The translations under genes and the position numbers were made by a program. Positions 9,087-18,440 of a stretch of 61,883 nucleotides of DNA are shown piece after piece; position 1 is the stretch's first letter, and each line of letters starts with the position of its first letter. The DNA comes from Methylococcales bacterium (GTDB lineage: Bacteria; Pseudomonadota; Gammaproteobacteria; Methylococcales; Methylomonadaceae), in the NCBI GenBank assembly GCA_026398935.1, contig JAPLRW010000259.1, positions 1 to 61,883 of the forward strand, in the 5' to 3' direction. Below the pieces are notes generated by a model that did not search any database, was not told the DNA's origin, and saw only the letters and a program-made list of their open reading frames with translations.

Positions 9087-9425
9087 TTATTTCAAAATGT
9101 CTTTCAATATTCTCTCAATATGCCCCGCTGAACCTGATAACTGAATAGTGGTGTTGTTATGCTGAATGTTGACCTCGACGTTTCTATTGACCAATGTTTC
9201 TATAAATTTGGCAACATGCGTGGTAACAGCATGTATTTCTGCGGCATGTAAAACGAGGGTTGTAAGTGTTACAACGGTATCAGGGTCAAGATTTTTGTGT
9301 ATCGCCGCTGGTGATGGCGGGATTGACTCGATTTTAATCTGTTGTAAGGCGTGTTTATCCAAGGTTTGCTGTACTAAAGCAACAAGGGTAGCTTCTGAAT
9401 CGTGGCTGGTTAAATAAATTTGCAT
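9087..9425 (-). CDS. Small EACC1-like partner of the CHAT/NB-ARC protein
   Basis: This 112-residue protein has no recognised enzymatic motif. It shows an N-terminal strand-helix-strand (MQIYLTSHDSEATLVALVQQ ... IKIESIP), a long hydrophobic helix (TVVTLTTLVLHAAEIHAVTT, about 50-69) and a C-terminal strand pair plus helix (VEVNIQHNNTTIQLSG ... HIERILKDILK). This order resembles the 'effector-associated constant component' (EACC1) small proteins encoded beside STAND/CHAT conflict systems; that match is an inference from layout and pattern, not from a search. It is encoded immediately upstream of and co-directional with the CHAT gene (56-bp gap) and is probably co-transcribed. It may be a signalling adaptor or a guard of effector activity. 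Confidence 0.6.
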   Translation of the reverse strand: MQIYLTSHDSEATLVALVQQTLDKHALQQIKIESIPPSPAAIHKNLDPDTVVTLTTLVLHAAEIHAVTTHVAKFIETLVNRNVEVNIQHNNTTIQLSGSAGHIERILKDILK

Positions 9426-9499
9426 AATAAAGCACCTATAGGAGTAACGGTTGAGGATGGTTTAGCGCATGTAGCTAAATGAAATAAAGCCCTACGGAA

Positions 9500-11104
9500 C
9501 TAAGGCGTAACACCCCCCAATTTTGGTACTGCACCTAACAGCTTTTGTGTGTACGCATGTACGGGATGATTCAGTACTTGGGTGACGTGACCGACCTCGA
9601 CTATTTTGCCTTTATACATTACCGCTACGTCGTCGGCTAACTCGGCGACTACGCCAAAATCATGGGTGATGAATAAATAGCTTACGCCCGTTTCCTGCTG
9701 GATTTGCTTTAATAATTGAATGATTTGCGCCTGTACCGAAACATCCAAGGCGCTAGTCGGTTCGTCGCAGACAATTAACTTTGGTTCTACGGCGAGGGCT
9801 CTGGCGATACAAATGCGCTGCCGTTGCCCTCCCGAAAATTCATGCGGGTAACGGTTTATCGCTTCTTTAGGCAGTCCCACTGCGGTTAATAAGTGCTGTA
9901 CCCGTTGCTGACGTTCCAGTGCCTTGATTTCAGGGTGCAAGGCGTGTAAGCCTTCGGCAATAATATCGCCAACTAACATGCGCGGATTCATGGAAGAGAA
10001 GGGGTCTTGAAAGACGATTTGCATCGCCGCGCGTTGCTGGCGCAAAGCATCCCCGCTAAGTTCGTGTAACGCTAAACCGTCCAGCAGTACGCTACCGCTG
10101 CTGCCCGCTATTAAATTTAACAAGCCTTTACCCAGCGTCGTTTTACCACAGCCAGATTCACCCACTAACGCCAAGGTTTTACCCTGTTGCAAGTTAAAAC
10201 TCACGCCATCCACTGCTTTGACATAATCGACGATGCGTTTAAAAATGCCTTTGCGGATGGGGTAATAGACCTTGAAATCAGTGACGCTTAATAGGGGCTG
10301 GCGCTCTTGTGCGGGGCGATTATTGCAGCTTTCCAAGCGTGGCAGCGCGGCTAATAATTGCTGCGTATAAGCATGTTGCGGATGTTCGAATAAACCCGGA
10401 TTACAGCCACTTTCCACCAGTTTGCCGTGTTGCATCACCGCAATGCGATCGGCAATATTCGACACCAGCGCCAAGTCATGGCTAATCAACCATAAGGCCA
10501 TATTGGTTTGTTGCTGAATGTTTTTAAGCAGCTGTAAAATCTGCGCCTGAATGGTGACATCCAATGAAGTGGTGGGCTCATCCGCGATCAGTAGCTCTGG
10601 CTCACCGGCTAAGGCAATCGCAATCATCACCCGTTGCCGCTGTCCGCCGGAGAGTTGATGCGGGTATTCCGCCATGCGCCGCTGCGGTTCCGGTAGCTCA
10701 ACTTGCTGTAAGAGTTCCAGCACCCGCTGTTGATTTTTTTCCGCCGGAAAATCAAAATGGATGTCGAGCACTTCCACAATTTGTTCCGCGATGGTCATGA
10801 CCGGATTTAACGACGACATCGGGTCTTGAAAAACCAAGCCGATACGTCTGCCGCGAATCTTGCATAATTCGCGTTCCGAGCGCGCTAAGAGATTGTCGCC
10901 TTGCAGATGAATCGCGGTCGCGTTTAGTTGCGCATTGTTGGGCAATAAGCGCAAGACGGATAAGGCGGTCATCGATTTTCCAGAACCGGATTCACCCACC
11001 AAGGCAAACGTTTCGCCGGGGAAGATTTCAAAGCTAATGTCGTCTACCACGGTTTGTTGGCCAAAATTTACGCTTAGATGTTCAATGGATAACAATGGCT
11101 TCAT
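9500..11104 (-). CDS. Oligopeptide ABC importer, double ATP-binding protein (YejF/GsiA type)
   Basis: This 534-residue protein carries two complete ABC ATPase domains. The first has Walker A GESGSGKS, signature [12 protein letters not shown] and Walker [11 protein letters not shown]. The second has [28 protein letters not shown] and [12 protein letters not shown]. Each is followed by the oligopeptide-transporter C-terminal extension ([30 protein letters not shown]), so it powers di/oligopeptide uptake like YejF. ATG 11104 was preferred over an earlier in-frame start because it makes a 4-bp ATGA overlap with the preceding gene's stop and begins [10 protein letters not shown], the family's usual N-terminus. 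Its permeases and binding protein lie upstream, separated by two unrelated genes. Confidence 0.93.
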   Translation of the reverse strand: MKPLLSIEHLSVNFGQQTVVDDISFEIFPGETFALVGESGSGKSMTALSVLRLLPNNAQLNATAIHLQGDNLLARSERELCKIRGRRIGLVFQDPMSSLNPVMTIAEQIVEVLDIHFDFPAEKNQQRVLELLQQVELPEPQRRMAEYPHQLSGGQRQRVMIAIALAGEPELLIADEPTTSLDVTIQAQILQLLKNIQQQTNMALWLISHDLALVSNIADRIAVMQHGKLVESGCNPGLFEHPQHAYTQQLLAALPRLESCNNRPAQERQPLLSVTDFKVYYPIRKGIFKRIVDYVKAVDGVSFNLQQGKTLALVGESGCGKTTLGKGLLNLIAGSSGSVLLDGLALHELSGDALRQQRAAMQIVFQDPFSSMNPRMLVGDIIAEGLHALHPEIKALERQQRVQHLLTAVGLPKEAINRYPHEFSGGQRQRICIARALAVEPKLIVCDEPTSALDVSVQAQIIQLLKQIQQETGVSYLFITHDFGVVAELADDVAVMYKGKIVEVGHVTQVLNHPVHAYTQKLLGAVPKLGGVTP

Positions 11105-11781
11105 TCTGTCCTCAATTGACTTAATTTTGTGTACCACTCAGAAAAATGCTGACATTCTGCGCATAATTTATCAATGCCGATGCTTTGAATGGCTAATGTG
11201 CCGTGCAGTGTTTTACGGTAGAAAGGGTTGTTCAACTGTTTTTCAAGTCGTGCAGATGGCTTTTTTTCATAGCTATCATTGATATGTTCAGGCGTAGCAA
11301 AAGCGTCTCGAATGGCCTGCAAAGGTATAAGCGAACTCTGCCAGTTATCTTCCAACTCGATTAATTTTGCAATATCCGTAAACAATAATCCTTCAAATTC
11401 ATAAGGCTGTATGTAGGGGATAAATCGCCGTGCAAATAAACTATTTTCTGGAGCAATATCTTGTTTAAAGGCTTGTTCAAGTAAAGCCGCTCTTTGATAG
11501 ACATCGGTAATTGTTTGACTTTCCGCATAGCAGGGAAATTCATTATGCAATCCATACAAATCAAAGAAAGTGGTAACAATGGTATTCGCGTCTTCTTTCA
11601 AGCAGTTTACGATAAATCGGCTGACACGTTGATAAACGAGCGCACCACCTTTAGAACTGGGCGAGGTATTGATTCCGCGTGCGGTTATAAAAGTCTGCTG
11701 ATGTGTAAATAGTGGGGCAACCACATCCATAATAAAAGCTTCTTCCGTAGCCCCTTCACAAATAACTTGCACCCTTATCAT
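11101..11781 (-). CDS. DUF4276 (TOPRIM-like) protein, partner of AAA ATPase
   Basis: This 226-residue protein starts MIRVQVICEGATEEAF, the acidic TOPRIM-like opening of the DUF4276 family. It continues with FFDLYGL (acidic motif near residue 69) and YIQPYEFEGLLF, the family's hallmark segment. TOPRIM folds coordinate metal for nucleic-acid cleavage or related chemistry; the activity here is not established. Start ATG 11781 is set by a 4-bp ATGA overlap with the upstream AAA gene, and its own stop overlaps the next gene's ATG (11104) in the same way, so translation is coupled on both sides. AAA/DUF4276 pairs recall two-gene anti-phage systems built from an OLD-like ATPase and a TOPRIM effector (PARIS or AbiL type). 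Confidence 0.8.
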   Translation of the reverse strand: MIRVQVICEGATEEAFIMDVVAPLFTHQQTFITARGINTSPSSKGGALVYQRVSRFIVNCLKEDANTIVTTFFDLYGLHNEFPCYAESQTITDVYQRAALLEQAFKQDIAPENSLFARRFIPYIQPYEFEGLLFTDIAKLIELEDNWQSSLIPLQAIRDAFATPEHINDSYEKKPSARLEKQLNNPFYRKTLHGTLAIQSIGIDKLCAECQHFSEWYTKLSQLRTE

Positions 11782-12887
11782 CGTGCGGGTCTTCCGCCGA
11801 TAACGTTTTGATGCCACAAATCACCCAAGGTATAGTCTTCCAGCCAATCTTTCAATTTCTCCTCATCAAGACGTTTAAAAGTAGAGGCATTATCAACCCT
11901 ATCCACCACCACAATATCGTTTGGCGAAAAATGATTAATCAGCTCATCAGACTGTGTAGATATGATAATTTGTTTGTGCTCAGCCGCCCGCTTAATTAAA
12001 TCGGCTAAAATCCCAAGGGCATAAGGATGTAAACCGAGTTCTGGTTCATCAATCAATACGGTATCGGCCATCATTTCAACAGGCTGCAACAGCAGCGTTG
12101 CCAAACAAATAAAGCGTAATGTGCCATCAGACAAGACAAACGCTTTAAAGGGTGTGTCAGGATTACCGACTTCTGTCCATTCTAGCTGGATATATTCTTC
12201 GCCTTCCCTTAGGACAAAATCTGAGAAGAAAGGGGCGACTAGGCGAATGGTTTTAACAATAAATTGATAACTTTTAGGGAATTTCAGTTTTAGCTTTAAC
12301 AAAAAAGCAGCAAGGTTTTCTGCATCAAATTTAAGTCTTAGGTTGTCGCTCGCTTGATGGATACGCTTAACCAATGCCGTATCGCTGGTATCGTGAAAAT
12401 GGTAGATACGCCAGCTTTTGATAGCATGCCTAAACTCTTCTGGGTACTTGGTCGATTCTCTAAGTCCAGATTCGCTATGTCCCTGAGCAACAATGCTAAA
12501 CTTAGTATTGAACGCTTCGAGTTTTATCCCATCTAGAAAAATATCCCCTCCATGATCACTAAACGCTTCTTTTTCAAAAATTAGCCTATTATCTTCTGTA
12601 GGCATTAAGCTAAAAAAATAATCATGAATGTCAAAAAAAAATTGCATTTGAATTTTTGGCGTTTTTTTACGACCATAATGCAAAAGCGCATCTGCCCCCC
12701 CGCTTACGGGCACATAAACTTGCAAACGCTGGTCATACATCTGCGCCAGCAACTTAAACACTGAAATAAAATTACTTTTCCCCGCGCCATTAGCGCCGAT
12801 CAAAATATTCAAATTAGTCAATTCAAAGTCTTGCAGATTCTGAATCGACTTATAACCTTGAATACTGATTTTGCTTAATTTAGACAT
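11778..12887 (-). CDS. OLD/SMC-like AAA ATPase (AAA_21 type)
   Basis: This 369-residue ABC-class ATPase has an N-terminal MSKLSKISIQGYKSIQN strand, Walker A LIGANGAGKSNF (about 30-41), an ABC signature-like FVLSDGTLRFICLA (about 247), Walker B TVLIDEPELGLHP and the switch IIISTQSDELINHF. The central insertion is helical/strand mixed without the long coiled coil of SMC. Such single-chain ATPases pair with nuclease-like partners in defence modules. It starts 14 bp after the permease stop and overlaps DUF4276 by ATGA, placing both genes inside the peptide-transporter operon. The pair has no obvious role in transport; a self-contained defence or stress cassette is the best guess. Confidence 0.85.
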   Translation of the reverse strand: MSKLSKISIQGYKSIQNLQDFELTNLNILIGANGAGKSNFISVFKLLAQMYDQRLQVYVPVSGGADALLHYGRKKTPKIQMQFFFDIHDYFFSLMPTEDNRLIFEKEAFSDHGGDIFLDGIKLEAFNTKFSIVAQGHSESGLRESTKYPEEFRHAIKSWRIYHFHDTSDTALVKRIHQASDNLRLKFDAENLAAFLLKLKLKFPKSYQFIVKTIRLVAPFFSDFVLREGEEYIQLEWTEVGNPDTPFKAFVLSDGTLRFICLATLLLQPVEMMADTVLIDEPELGLHPYALGILADLIKRAAEHKQIIISTQSDELINHFSPNDIVVVDRVDNASTFKRLDEEKLKDWLEDYTLGDLWHQNVIGGRPAR

Positions 12888-12901
12888 TTGCCATCCATCC
12901 G

Positions 12902-14245
12902 TTAATCATTCCCAGCCCTTCTAGGATCAAACGCATCCTGCACCACATCCGCAAACAAATTTGCCGCCAGCACCAGCGCAAACATAAACACAAACGCCGC
13001 CGACAGTGACCACCATACAATCGGGTCGCGCGCCATTTCTAATCGCGCACCGTTGATCATATTGCCCCAGCTATAGGTGGTGGGATCGACGCCGATATTA
13101 ATATAAGACAACACCGCTTCGGCCAATACCAAGGAACTGAAATCGAGTACCACCGAGATTAACACGATGTGCATGACATTGGGCAGAATGTGCCGCAGCA
13201 GAATCATGCTTTGTTTTACACCTAAAGCTTGCGCGGCTTGGACATATTCCATTTCGCGCAGCTTTAAGGTTTCTGCTCGGAGTAAACGGCATAATCCTGT
13301 CCAACTGGTTACGCCCAAGATCAGGCATAAAAATAACAGCCGCATGTCGGCGCGCACGATAACACTGGTGTAATCTGCCTCGTGTTTTGCCATGTACACT
13401 TGCACCATTAAGATGGAGGCGGCAATCAGCAATACGCTGGGAATGGAGTTGAGGGTGGTGTACAGGTATTGAATAACGTCATCCACCCAACCACGAAAGA
13501 ACCCGGCGAGGATACCAAAAATAATTGCCATCGGCAGCATGATTAAGGTGGTTAATGTCCCCAACACCAAACCGGTGCGGATGCTTTTAATCGCTTGATA
13601 AAAAACATCTTCGCCGACTTTATCCGTGCCCAATACATGGTAATACGCAGATAAATATACCAAGGTGTAGCTTAACGATACGATGAAAAATATTACCGCC
13701 CATACGGTTTTGGCGGTGGCACTGCGTTTAAAGCGTTCGCGTTGTTTGGTGGATAGACTGAACAAGAGCAGCATAAAAAAACTGCTTAAACTCGCGCCTT
13801 GAAACAGACCGTAAGCGGTTTTCTTTAAAAGGTCGGGGAGTAACTGCGTCGTAGGATCGGTTAAATGGCTACCGCCGAAACGTAGTGTTGGGTAGCCGAA
13901 TTGCGCGGTACCGTCCGGTAAGGTTTGCATTTCTTTACTGTATAAGGTCGTTGCAAACGGTGCGGAATAGGTTTTTTCACCGTGCTCTCTGAGTGGTGTC
14001 GCCCAATAATCTAAGACGCTAATGATTTCATTGTTTTTGCTGTTAGACGGGATGAAGTGTATCGAATCCAGTAAACCAATCAGCACAAAAAACAATAAGA
14101 CCACCAAGGAAACCATGCCCACTTTACTGCTACTGATCTTTTGTAACGGGCGTTTAATGTGCTCTTTGCCACGCAAATAAAAGCCTAACGCAGCTAAGGT
14201 AAGCAGCAACAGGTAAATCAGTGCATCCGTCCATAACATAACCAT
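12902..14245 (-). CDS. Oligopeptide ABC importer permease (DppC/YejE type)
   Basis: This 447-residue inner-membrane protein has TM segments near residues 8-24 and 43-62 and a cluster of five to six in the C-terminal half. The BPD_transp_1 EAA-type loop is seen as EMEYVQAAQALGVKQSMILL, followed by HILPNVMHIVLI. Residues ~65-170 form a large soluble insertion (the DYWATPLREHGEKTYSAPFA region), as in YejE-like subunits. It forms the channel with the neighbouring permease. ATG 14245 overlaps the upstream stop by one base (TGATG), indicating translational coupling. Longer than E. coli YejE (about 340), mainly through this periplasmic insertion. Confidence 0.9.
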   Translation of the reverse strand: MVMLWTDALIYLLLLTLAALGFYLRGKEHIKRPLQKISSSKVGMVSLVVLLFFVLIGLLDSIHFIPSNSKNNEIISVLDYWATPLREHGEKTYSAPFATTLYSKEMQTLPDGTAQFGYPTLRFGGSHLTDPTTQLLPDLLKKTAYGLFQGASLSSFFMLLLFSLSTKQRERFKRSATAKTVWAVIFFIVSLSYTLVYLSAYYHVLGTDKVGEDVFYQAIKSIRTGLVLGTLTTLIMLPMAIIFGILAGFFRGWVDDVIQYLYTTLNSIPSVLLIAASILMVQVYMAKHEADYTSVIVRADMRLLFLCLILGVTSWTGLCRLLRAETLKLREMEYVQAAQALGVKQSMILLRHILPNVMHIVLISVVLDFSSLVLAEAVLSYINIGVDPTTYSWGNMINGARLEMARDPIVWWSLSAAFVFMFALVLAANLFADVVQDAFDPRRAGND

Positions 14246-15222
14246 CAGACTAGCCTCACCCGTGGATCAACCAAAGTGTATGAAATATCAGTCAATAATA
14301 AACCAACCACATACAGCAACGAGCCTAAAAACACCATCGCCCGTACAATCGCAAAATCCTGGCTGTTAATGGCATCAATGGTGTAGCTGCCCAAACCGGG
14401 GATACTGAAAAATGATTCCATAATCAAACTGCCCATAAACAATAACGGTAATACCACCACCACGCCAGTTAAAATCGGAATCATGGCATTTTTTAATACA
14501 TGCTTAAACAATACTTGCGTTTCGCTTAAGCCTTTGGCGCGTGCGGTGCGGACATAATCTTTTTCGGCTTCTTCTAAAAATAAGGTGCGATACCAGCGCG
14601 CGCCGGAGCCAATGCCGGATACTACGCCGATAATCACGGGTAAAACCATAAATTTAAAGGCATCCACACCGCTGGCATACCCTGAAATCGGCACCAGCTT
14701 TAACAGCTTTCCAATATAAAATTGCCCGCCAATGATATAAAACAAGGAGGAAATGGACATCAGCATGACGCATAACACCATGCTCCCTAGTTCCAGATAG
14801 GTGTTACGAAACAGTACCATCATCAGTGCGACGCAAATATTCACCGTTAAGCCTAAGATTAATGATGGCAAGGCTAAGGCTAAACTGGGCCACATGCGCT
14901 GCTTAATGTCGGTGGACATATCCCGCCCGCTGTCTGATACACCAAAATCCAGCAAAAACAGCCCGACAGATTTTTGATAAAAAATGGTTTCGGTGAGTTT
15001 TTTCGCGCTGTCCTGAGTATCGTTCCACAGTAACGGTAAATCGTAGCCGTGTTGCTGTTTCCAGTTTTGAATGGCCGCGGTGGTGACATGTTTTTGGCCT
15101 AACTGCATCCGCGCCATATCTTCAGGGCTGTTGACAATAAAAAATAGCACGAAGGTTAAAATATTTACGCCCATTAACAAGGGCAGGGCGTATAAGCAGC
15201 GGCGGAGTATGTATTGAATCAT
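14245..15222 (-). CDS. Oligopeptide ABC importer permease (DppB/YejB type)
   Basis: This 325-residue inner-membrane permease opens MIQYILRRCLYALPLLMGVN, the classic DppB/OppB first TM segment. It has six predicted TM helices and the EAA loop EKDYVRTARAKGLSETQVLF followed by KHVLKNAMIPILTG. Its C-terminus (DISYTLVDPRVRLV) is the family's standard end. It lies 120 bp downstream of the substrate-binding protein and is coupled by a one-base overlap to the second permease. Substrate is inferred to be short peptides. Confidence 0.93.
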   Translation of the reverse strand: MIQYILRRCLYALPLLMGVNILTFVLFFIVNSPEDMARMQLGQKHVTTAAIQNWKQQHGYDLPLLWNDTQDSAKKLTETIFYQKSVGLFLLDFGVSDSGRDMSTDIKQRMWPSLALALPSLILGLTVNICVALMMVLFRNTYLELGSMVLCVMLMSISSLFYIIGGQFYIGKLLKLVPISGYASGVDAFKFMVLPVIIGVVSGIGSGARWYRTLFLEEAEKDYVRTARAKGLSETQVLFKHVLKNAMIPILTGVVVVLPLLFMGSLIMESFFSIPGLGSYTIDAINSQDFAIVRAMVFLGSLLYVVGLLLTDISYTLVDPRVRLV

Positions 15223-15342
15223 GATGGAAGCGTCGGTGTTATAGTAAATACTGCAAATGTTTAATACTTAAATTAAAGCGTCGCTGGTAGCGCTCGTAAA
15301 TGATTAAACCGTTGTGTTATGGTGGTTACAGTATATTCATAG

Positions 15343-17529
15343 CTATGATCGCTGCTGAACTTCTTGCAATGTCGCCGCCGCCCTTCGTCGATACGCAATA
15401 ATTGCCGGTATCACCAACAGCACCAATAAAACCAATCCCACCAGCAACGGCCAAAAGTTGGGGTGATTCCATGCCTGTCTTTTAGCGTCACGTTCGGCGG
15501 TATCAATGCGCAGGTATTTAAGGCGATTATTCGCCATTAAGTTTGCATTGCTGTTGTGATACCAGCTGTGAAAAAGGGCAAAACTTTTTGGATGAAAGCC
15601 AAATATCCATGGCGCATCCTGACGAACCTGTTCCTGTAATTGTTGAATTAAGTGCATCCGCGCTTCGCCGTCATCCATATTGCGCATTTGTTCAAAAAGC
15701 CGGTCAAATTCTGGGTTGTGGTAATTAGCAGCATTTTCTCCTGCGGACTTCACTTTGCCATTTGGGCCGTAAAGTAGGAAGAAGAAATTTTCTGGATCAG
15801 GGTAATCGGCATTCCAGCCCCAGACAAAAATTTGCGCATTGCCGTCGCGCATTTTTTGCTGAAAACGGTTGTAGTCGGTGGCGCGAATCACCAGTTTGAT
15901 GCCCAGTTTTTCAAATTGTTTACGATACCAGTTAAGCATCGGTCTGTCTTCGGTACTGACGGAGGTTGAATCAAAATACAGTATTAAGCTCTCATGCGTG
16001 GCGGGATCAATGCCGTTTGCGTATCCCGCTTCGGTCATGAGTTGTTTAGCAACGGACAAAGATTTACGTTGGTATGCGTTATTGACCCAGTCATAGACAT
16101 AAGGGTTCATTCCCGCTTGCCCAGTTTGATTACCATAAATACCCGGCGGCAGGACGCCTTGCGCACTAATTCCGCGTCCGTTGGTGAAAATGGCAATGTA
16201 TTCTTCGTAGTCTATGGCAATGCTCAGTGCCTGTCTCAGTTTACGTGCGGCTTCGCTGTTGCCGCCGACAACGTTATCAAGCATGTTAAAGCCCATGTAA
16301 AAGCTGCTGGTTTGTACTTCGGTCTGTAAGCGCATGCCTTGCGCTTGCATAGCGGGCGTCAGTTGTGCCTGACCGTTGCCGGCAAACTGGATGGCCTGAT
16401 CAAAACTGTCTGAGGCGATACCGGAAGCGTCGTAGTAGCCTTGTAAAAATTTATTCCAATACGGAATGGTTTCTTTTTCCAGGGTATACACGACTTTATC
16501 AATGAAGGGCAGGGCTTTACCTGCATCATTGAGTAATCCTGACGCTTTATCTTCGGGTGTGCCGCTGTCGGGATAAGTTTCACCGTGAAATAAGGGGTTC
16601 TTTAACAGTACCATTTGCCGGTTCGGGTTATTTTCAGTGAGCCTGTATGGGCCGGTACCGATGGGGAACCAGTCTAAAGAAATGTTTTTGGCTTTTAAGC
16701 CGGGTTGCGCGTAAAACACATCGGCTTCCCACGGCATGGGAGCGAAAAACTGCATGGCCAACCAAAAACGAAATTGCGGGTATTTGCCGTTGATAGTAAT
16801 TTGATATTGGTAACGACTTAAGGCCTTTACGCCGCTCATGTTGACGGTTTTAAGATCAGTTTGCGGTGCGGCGGTGAGTTGTTTGGCTAACGCGTCAAAG
16901 CCAACTATATAGGGCTGCATGACGCCGGCAATGGGTGATTGTATTTTTGGGTTGGCTAAGCGTTTAATTTGGTAAACATAATCTTCAGCGGTTAATTCGC
17001 GCGAACCCGTGCTTTTAAAATCGGTAATGGTTAAGAGTTCGTCTAATTGTGCTGCTGATAGGTGATGGTACAAATAGGCACCGTTAGCATCCTTTGCCAA
17101 TGCGGGATGTGGTTGAAATTGAATGCCCGGTTTAATGTCCAGTATGTAATCGGTAAAAGCAATGTCCGCGGTGGTGGCGTTGTCGGGCAGTGGATTACCT
17201 TTATTATCACGATACACCACGCTGGGCATCTTTGTGGTGGTTAGTGGGATGAGTTCATAAGGCCGCTTTAAATAATGGTATTGCAACGGCGGCTCATAAA
17301 TTTGCCCGATAAAGGTGTATTCATTTGAACTGTAAGCAACGGCAGGATCAAGATGCTTTGGGCGTTCTGAAAAAGAAGAATACAGCACGGAGCCTGCGCT
17401 ATCTTCTGGCGGATGGGGGTTATTTAGCGGCGTTAAATCACAGGCAGTTAACAGCGCTACCAACAACAATAACACACGGAGTCTTTTTATCGGCATAGAC
17501 AAAATACTGGACATCATGAAAAGGGTCAT
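15343..17529 (-). CDS. Oligopeptide-binding lipoprotein with C-terminal membrane anchor (SBP family 5)
   Basis: This 728-residue family-5 solute-binding protein has a lipoprotein signal ending LLLLVALLTAC (Cys about residue 30). Typical family motifs include SSFSERPKHLDPAVAYSSNE and WFPIGTGPYRLTENNPNRQM, then a C-terminal lobe with IFVWGWNADYPDPENFFF. A hydrophobic stretch WPLLVGLVLLVLLVIPAIIA followed by YRRRAA lies at about 690-715: a second, C-terminal anchor that most binding proteins lack. ATG 17529 is used because AGGTAAAG lies upstream; ATG 17496 (MPIKRLRV) is an alternative. It heads the peptide importer operon and is divergent from fabI. Confidence 0.88.
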   Translation of the reverse strand: MTLFMMSSILSMPIKRLRVLLLLVALLTACDLTPLNNPHPPEDSAGSVLYSSFSERPKHLDPAVAYSSNEYTFIGQIYEPPLQYHYLKRPYELIPLTTTKMPSVVYRDNKGNPLPDNATTADIAFTDYILDIKPGIQFQPHPALAKDANGAYLYHHLSAAQLDELLTITDFKSTGSRELTAEDYVYQIKRLANPKIQSPIAGVMQPYIVGFDALAKQLTAAPQTDLKTVNMSGVKALSRYQYQITINGKYPQFRFWLAMQFFAPMPWEADVFYAQPGLKAKNISLDWFPIGTGPYRLTENNPNRQMVLLKNPLFHGETYPDSGTPEDKASGLLNDAGKALPFIDKVVYTLEKETIPYWNKFLQGYYDASGIASDSFDQAIQFAGNGQAQLTPAMQAQGMRLQTEVQTSSFYMGFNMLDNVVGGNSEAARKLRQALSIAIDYEEYIAIFTNGRGISAQGVLPPGIYGNQTGQAGMNPYVYDWVNNAYQRKSLSVAKQLMTEAGYANGIDPATHESLILYFDSTSVSTEDRPMLNWYRKQFEKLGIKLVIRATDYNRFQQKMRDGNAQIFVWGWNADYPDPENFFFLLYGPNGKVKSAGENAANYHNPEFDRLFEQMRNMDDGEARMHLIQQLQEQVRQDAPWIFGFHPKSFALFHSWYHNSNANLMANNRLKYLRIDTAERDAKRQAWNHPNFWPLLVGLVLLVLLVIPAIIAYRRRAAATLQEVQQRS

Positions 17530-17585
17530 AGATACTTTACCTATTCTATCAATAAACCGATCAATAAAAATAATAGGAGCATCTA

Positions 17586-18368
17586 ATGGGTTTTATGCAA
17601 GGCAAACGTGTGTTAATTGTGGGATTGGCCAGCAATCGTTCAATCGCTTGGGGAATTGCGCAAGCCATGCACCGCGAAGGCGCAGAGCTGGCGTTTACGT
17701 TTCAAAATGAAAAACTGCAAAGTCGTGTTGAAGACATGGCAGCTCAGTGCAATTCCAATATTATTCTGGAATGTGATGTCAGTCATGATGAACACATTAA
17801 TAATGTCTTTACTGAGTTAGCCAAACAGTGGGATGGTTTGGATTCCATTATACATTCGGTTGCTTTTGCCCCTAGAGAGGCTTTAAATGGCGATTATGTT
17901 GAGGTGACAACCCGTGAAAACTTTAATATCGCCCATGACGTGAGTTCATACAGCTTTACGGCATTGGCTAAAGCAGGGCGCTCCATGATGGCAGGTCGTA
18001 ACGGTTCATTATTAACCTTGACCTATTTAGGGGCAGAACGGGCTATTCCCAACTATAACGTGATGGGGGTTGCTAAAGCCAGTTTGGAAGCGAATGTGCG
18101 CTATATGGCGGTTGCGTTGGGCGCGGAAGGAACGCGGGTGAATGCCATTTCAGCAGGCCCTATTCGTACCTTGGCGGCATCGGGCATTAATGATTTTAAA
18201 GCCATGCTTAATAAAGCTGCCGATACCTCGCCTTTAAAACGCAACGTCAGTATTGATGAAGTTGGAAATGCGGCGGCGTTTTTATGTTCAGATTTGGCGT
18301 CGGGTATTACCGGTGAGATCACGTATGTTGATTGTGGCTATAACATTGCAGGTTTGGCGGCGAGCTAA
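17586..18368 (+). CDS. fabI: Enoyl-[acyl-carrier-protein] reductase FabI
   Basis: This 260-residue SDR-fold enzyme performs the NADH-dependent last reduction of each fatty-acid elongation cycle. It has the FabI-type dinucleotide motif [16 protein letters not shown] (residues 13-28), HSVAFAPR, and the active site [19 protein letters not shown] with the Tyr-x6-Tyr-x-Lys-like arrangement (Y...YNVMGVAK). The C-terminus [14 protein letters not shown] is characteristic. The ATG is preceded by AGGAG at a normal distance. Transcribed alone, with a hairpin after the stop. Confidence 0.96.
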   Translation: MGFMQGKRVLIVGLASNRSIAWGIAQAMHREGAELAFTFQNEKLQSRVEDMAAQCNSNIILECDVSHDEHINNVFTELAKQWDGLDSIIHSVAFAPREALNGDYVEVTTRENFNIAHDVSSYSFTALAKAGRSMMAGRNGSLLTLTYLGAERAIPNYNVMGVAKASLEANVRYMAVALGAEGTRVNAISAGPIRTLAASGINDFKAMLNKAADTSPLKRNVSIDEVGNAAAFLCSDLASGITGEITYVDCGYNIAGLAAS

Positions 18369-18389
18369 CGCGCGTTTCTGAATGTGTGA

Positions 18390-18429
18390 CGCGTTAAGGT
18401 GGACGGGTTTATCGTTTCTCCTTAACGCG
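18390..18429. terminator. Bidirectional hairpin between fabI and rnt
   Basis: A perfect 10-bp inverted repeat (CGCGTTAAGG at 18390-18399, CCTTAACGCG at 18420-18429) with a 20-base loop lies between the convergent genes, followed by a T-rich stretch. It is placed to end transcription from either side. Confidence 0.6.
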
Positions 18430-18440
18430 CTGTTGTTATT

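Noticed and set aside
11808-11999. Small plus-strand frame inside the AAA gene
   Set aside because: Antisense shadow with no ribosome-binding site.
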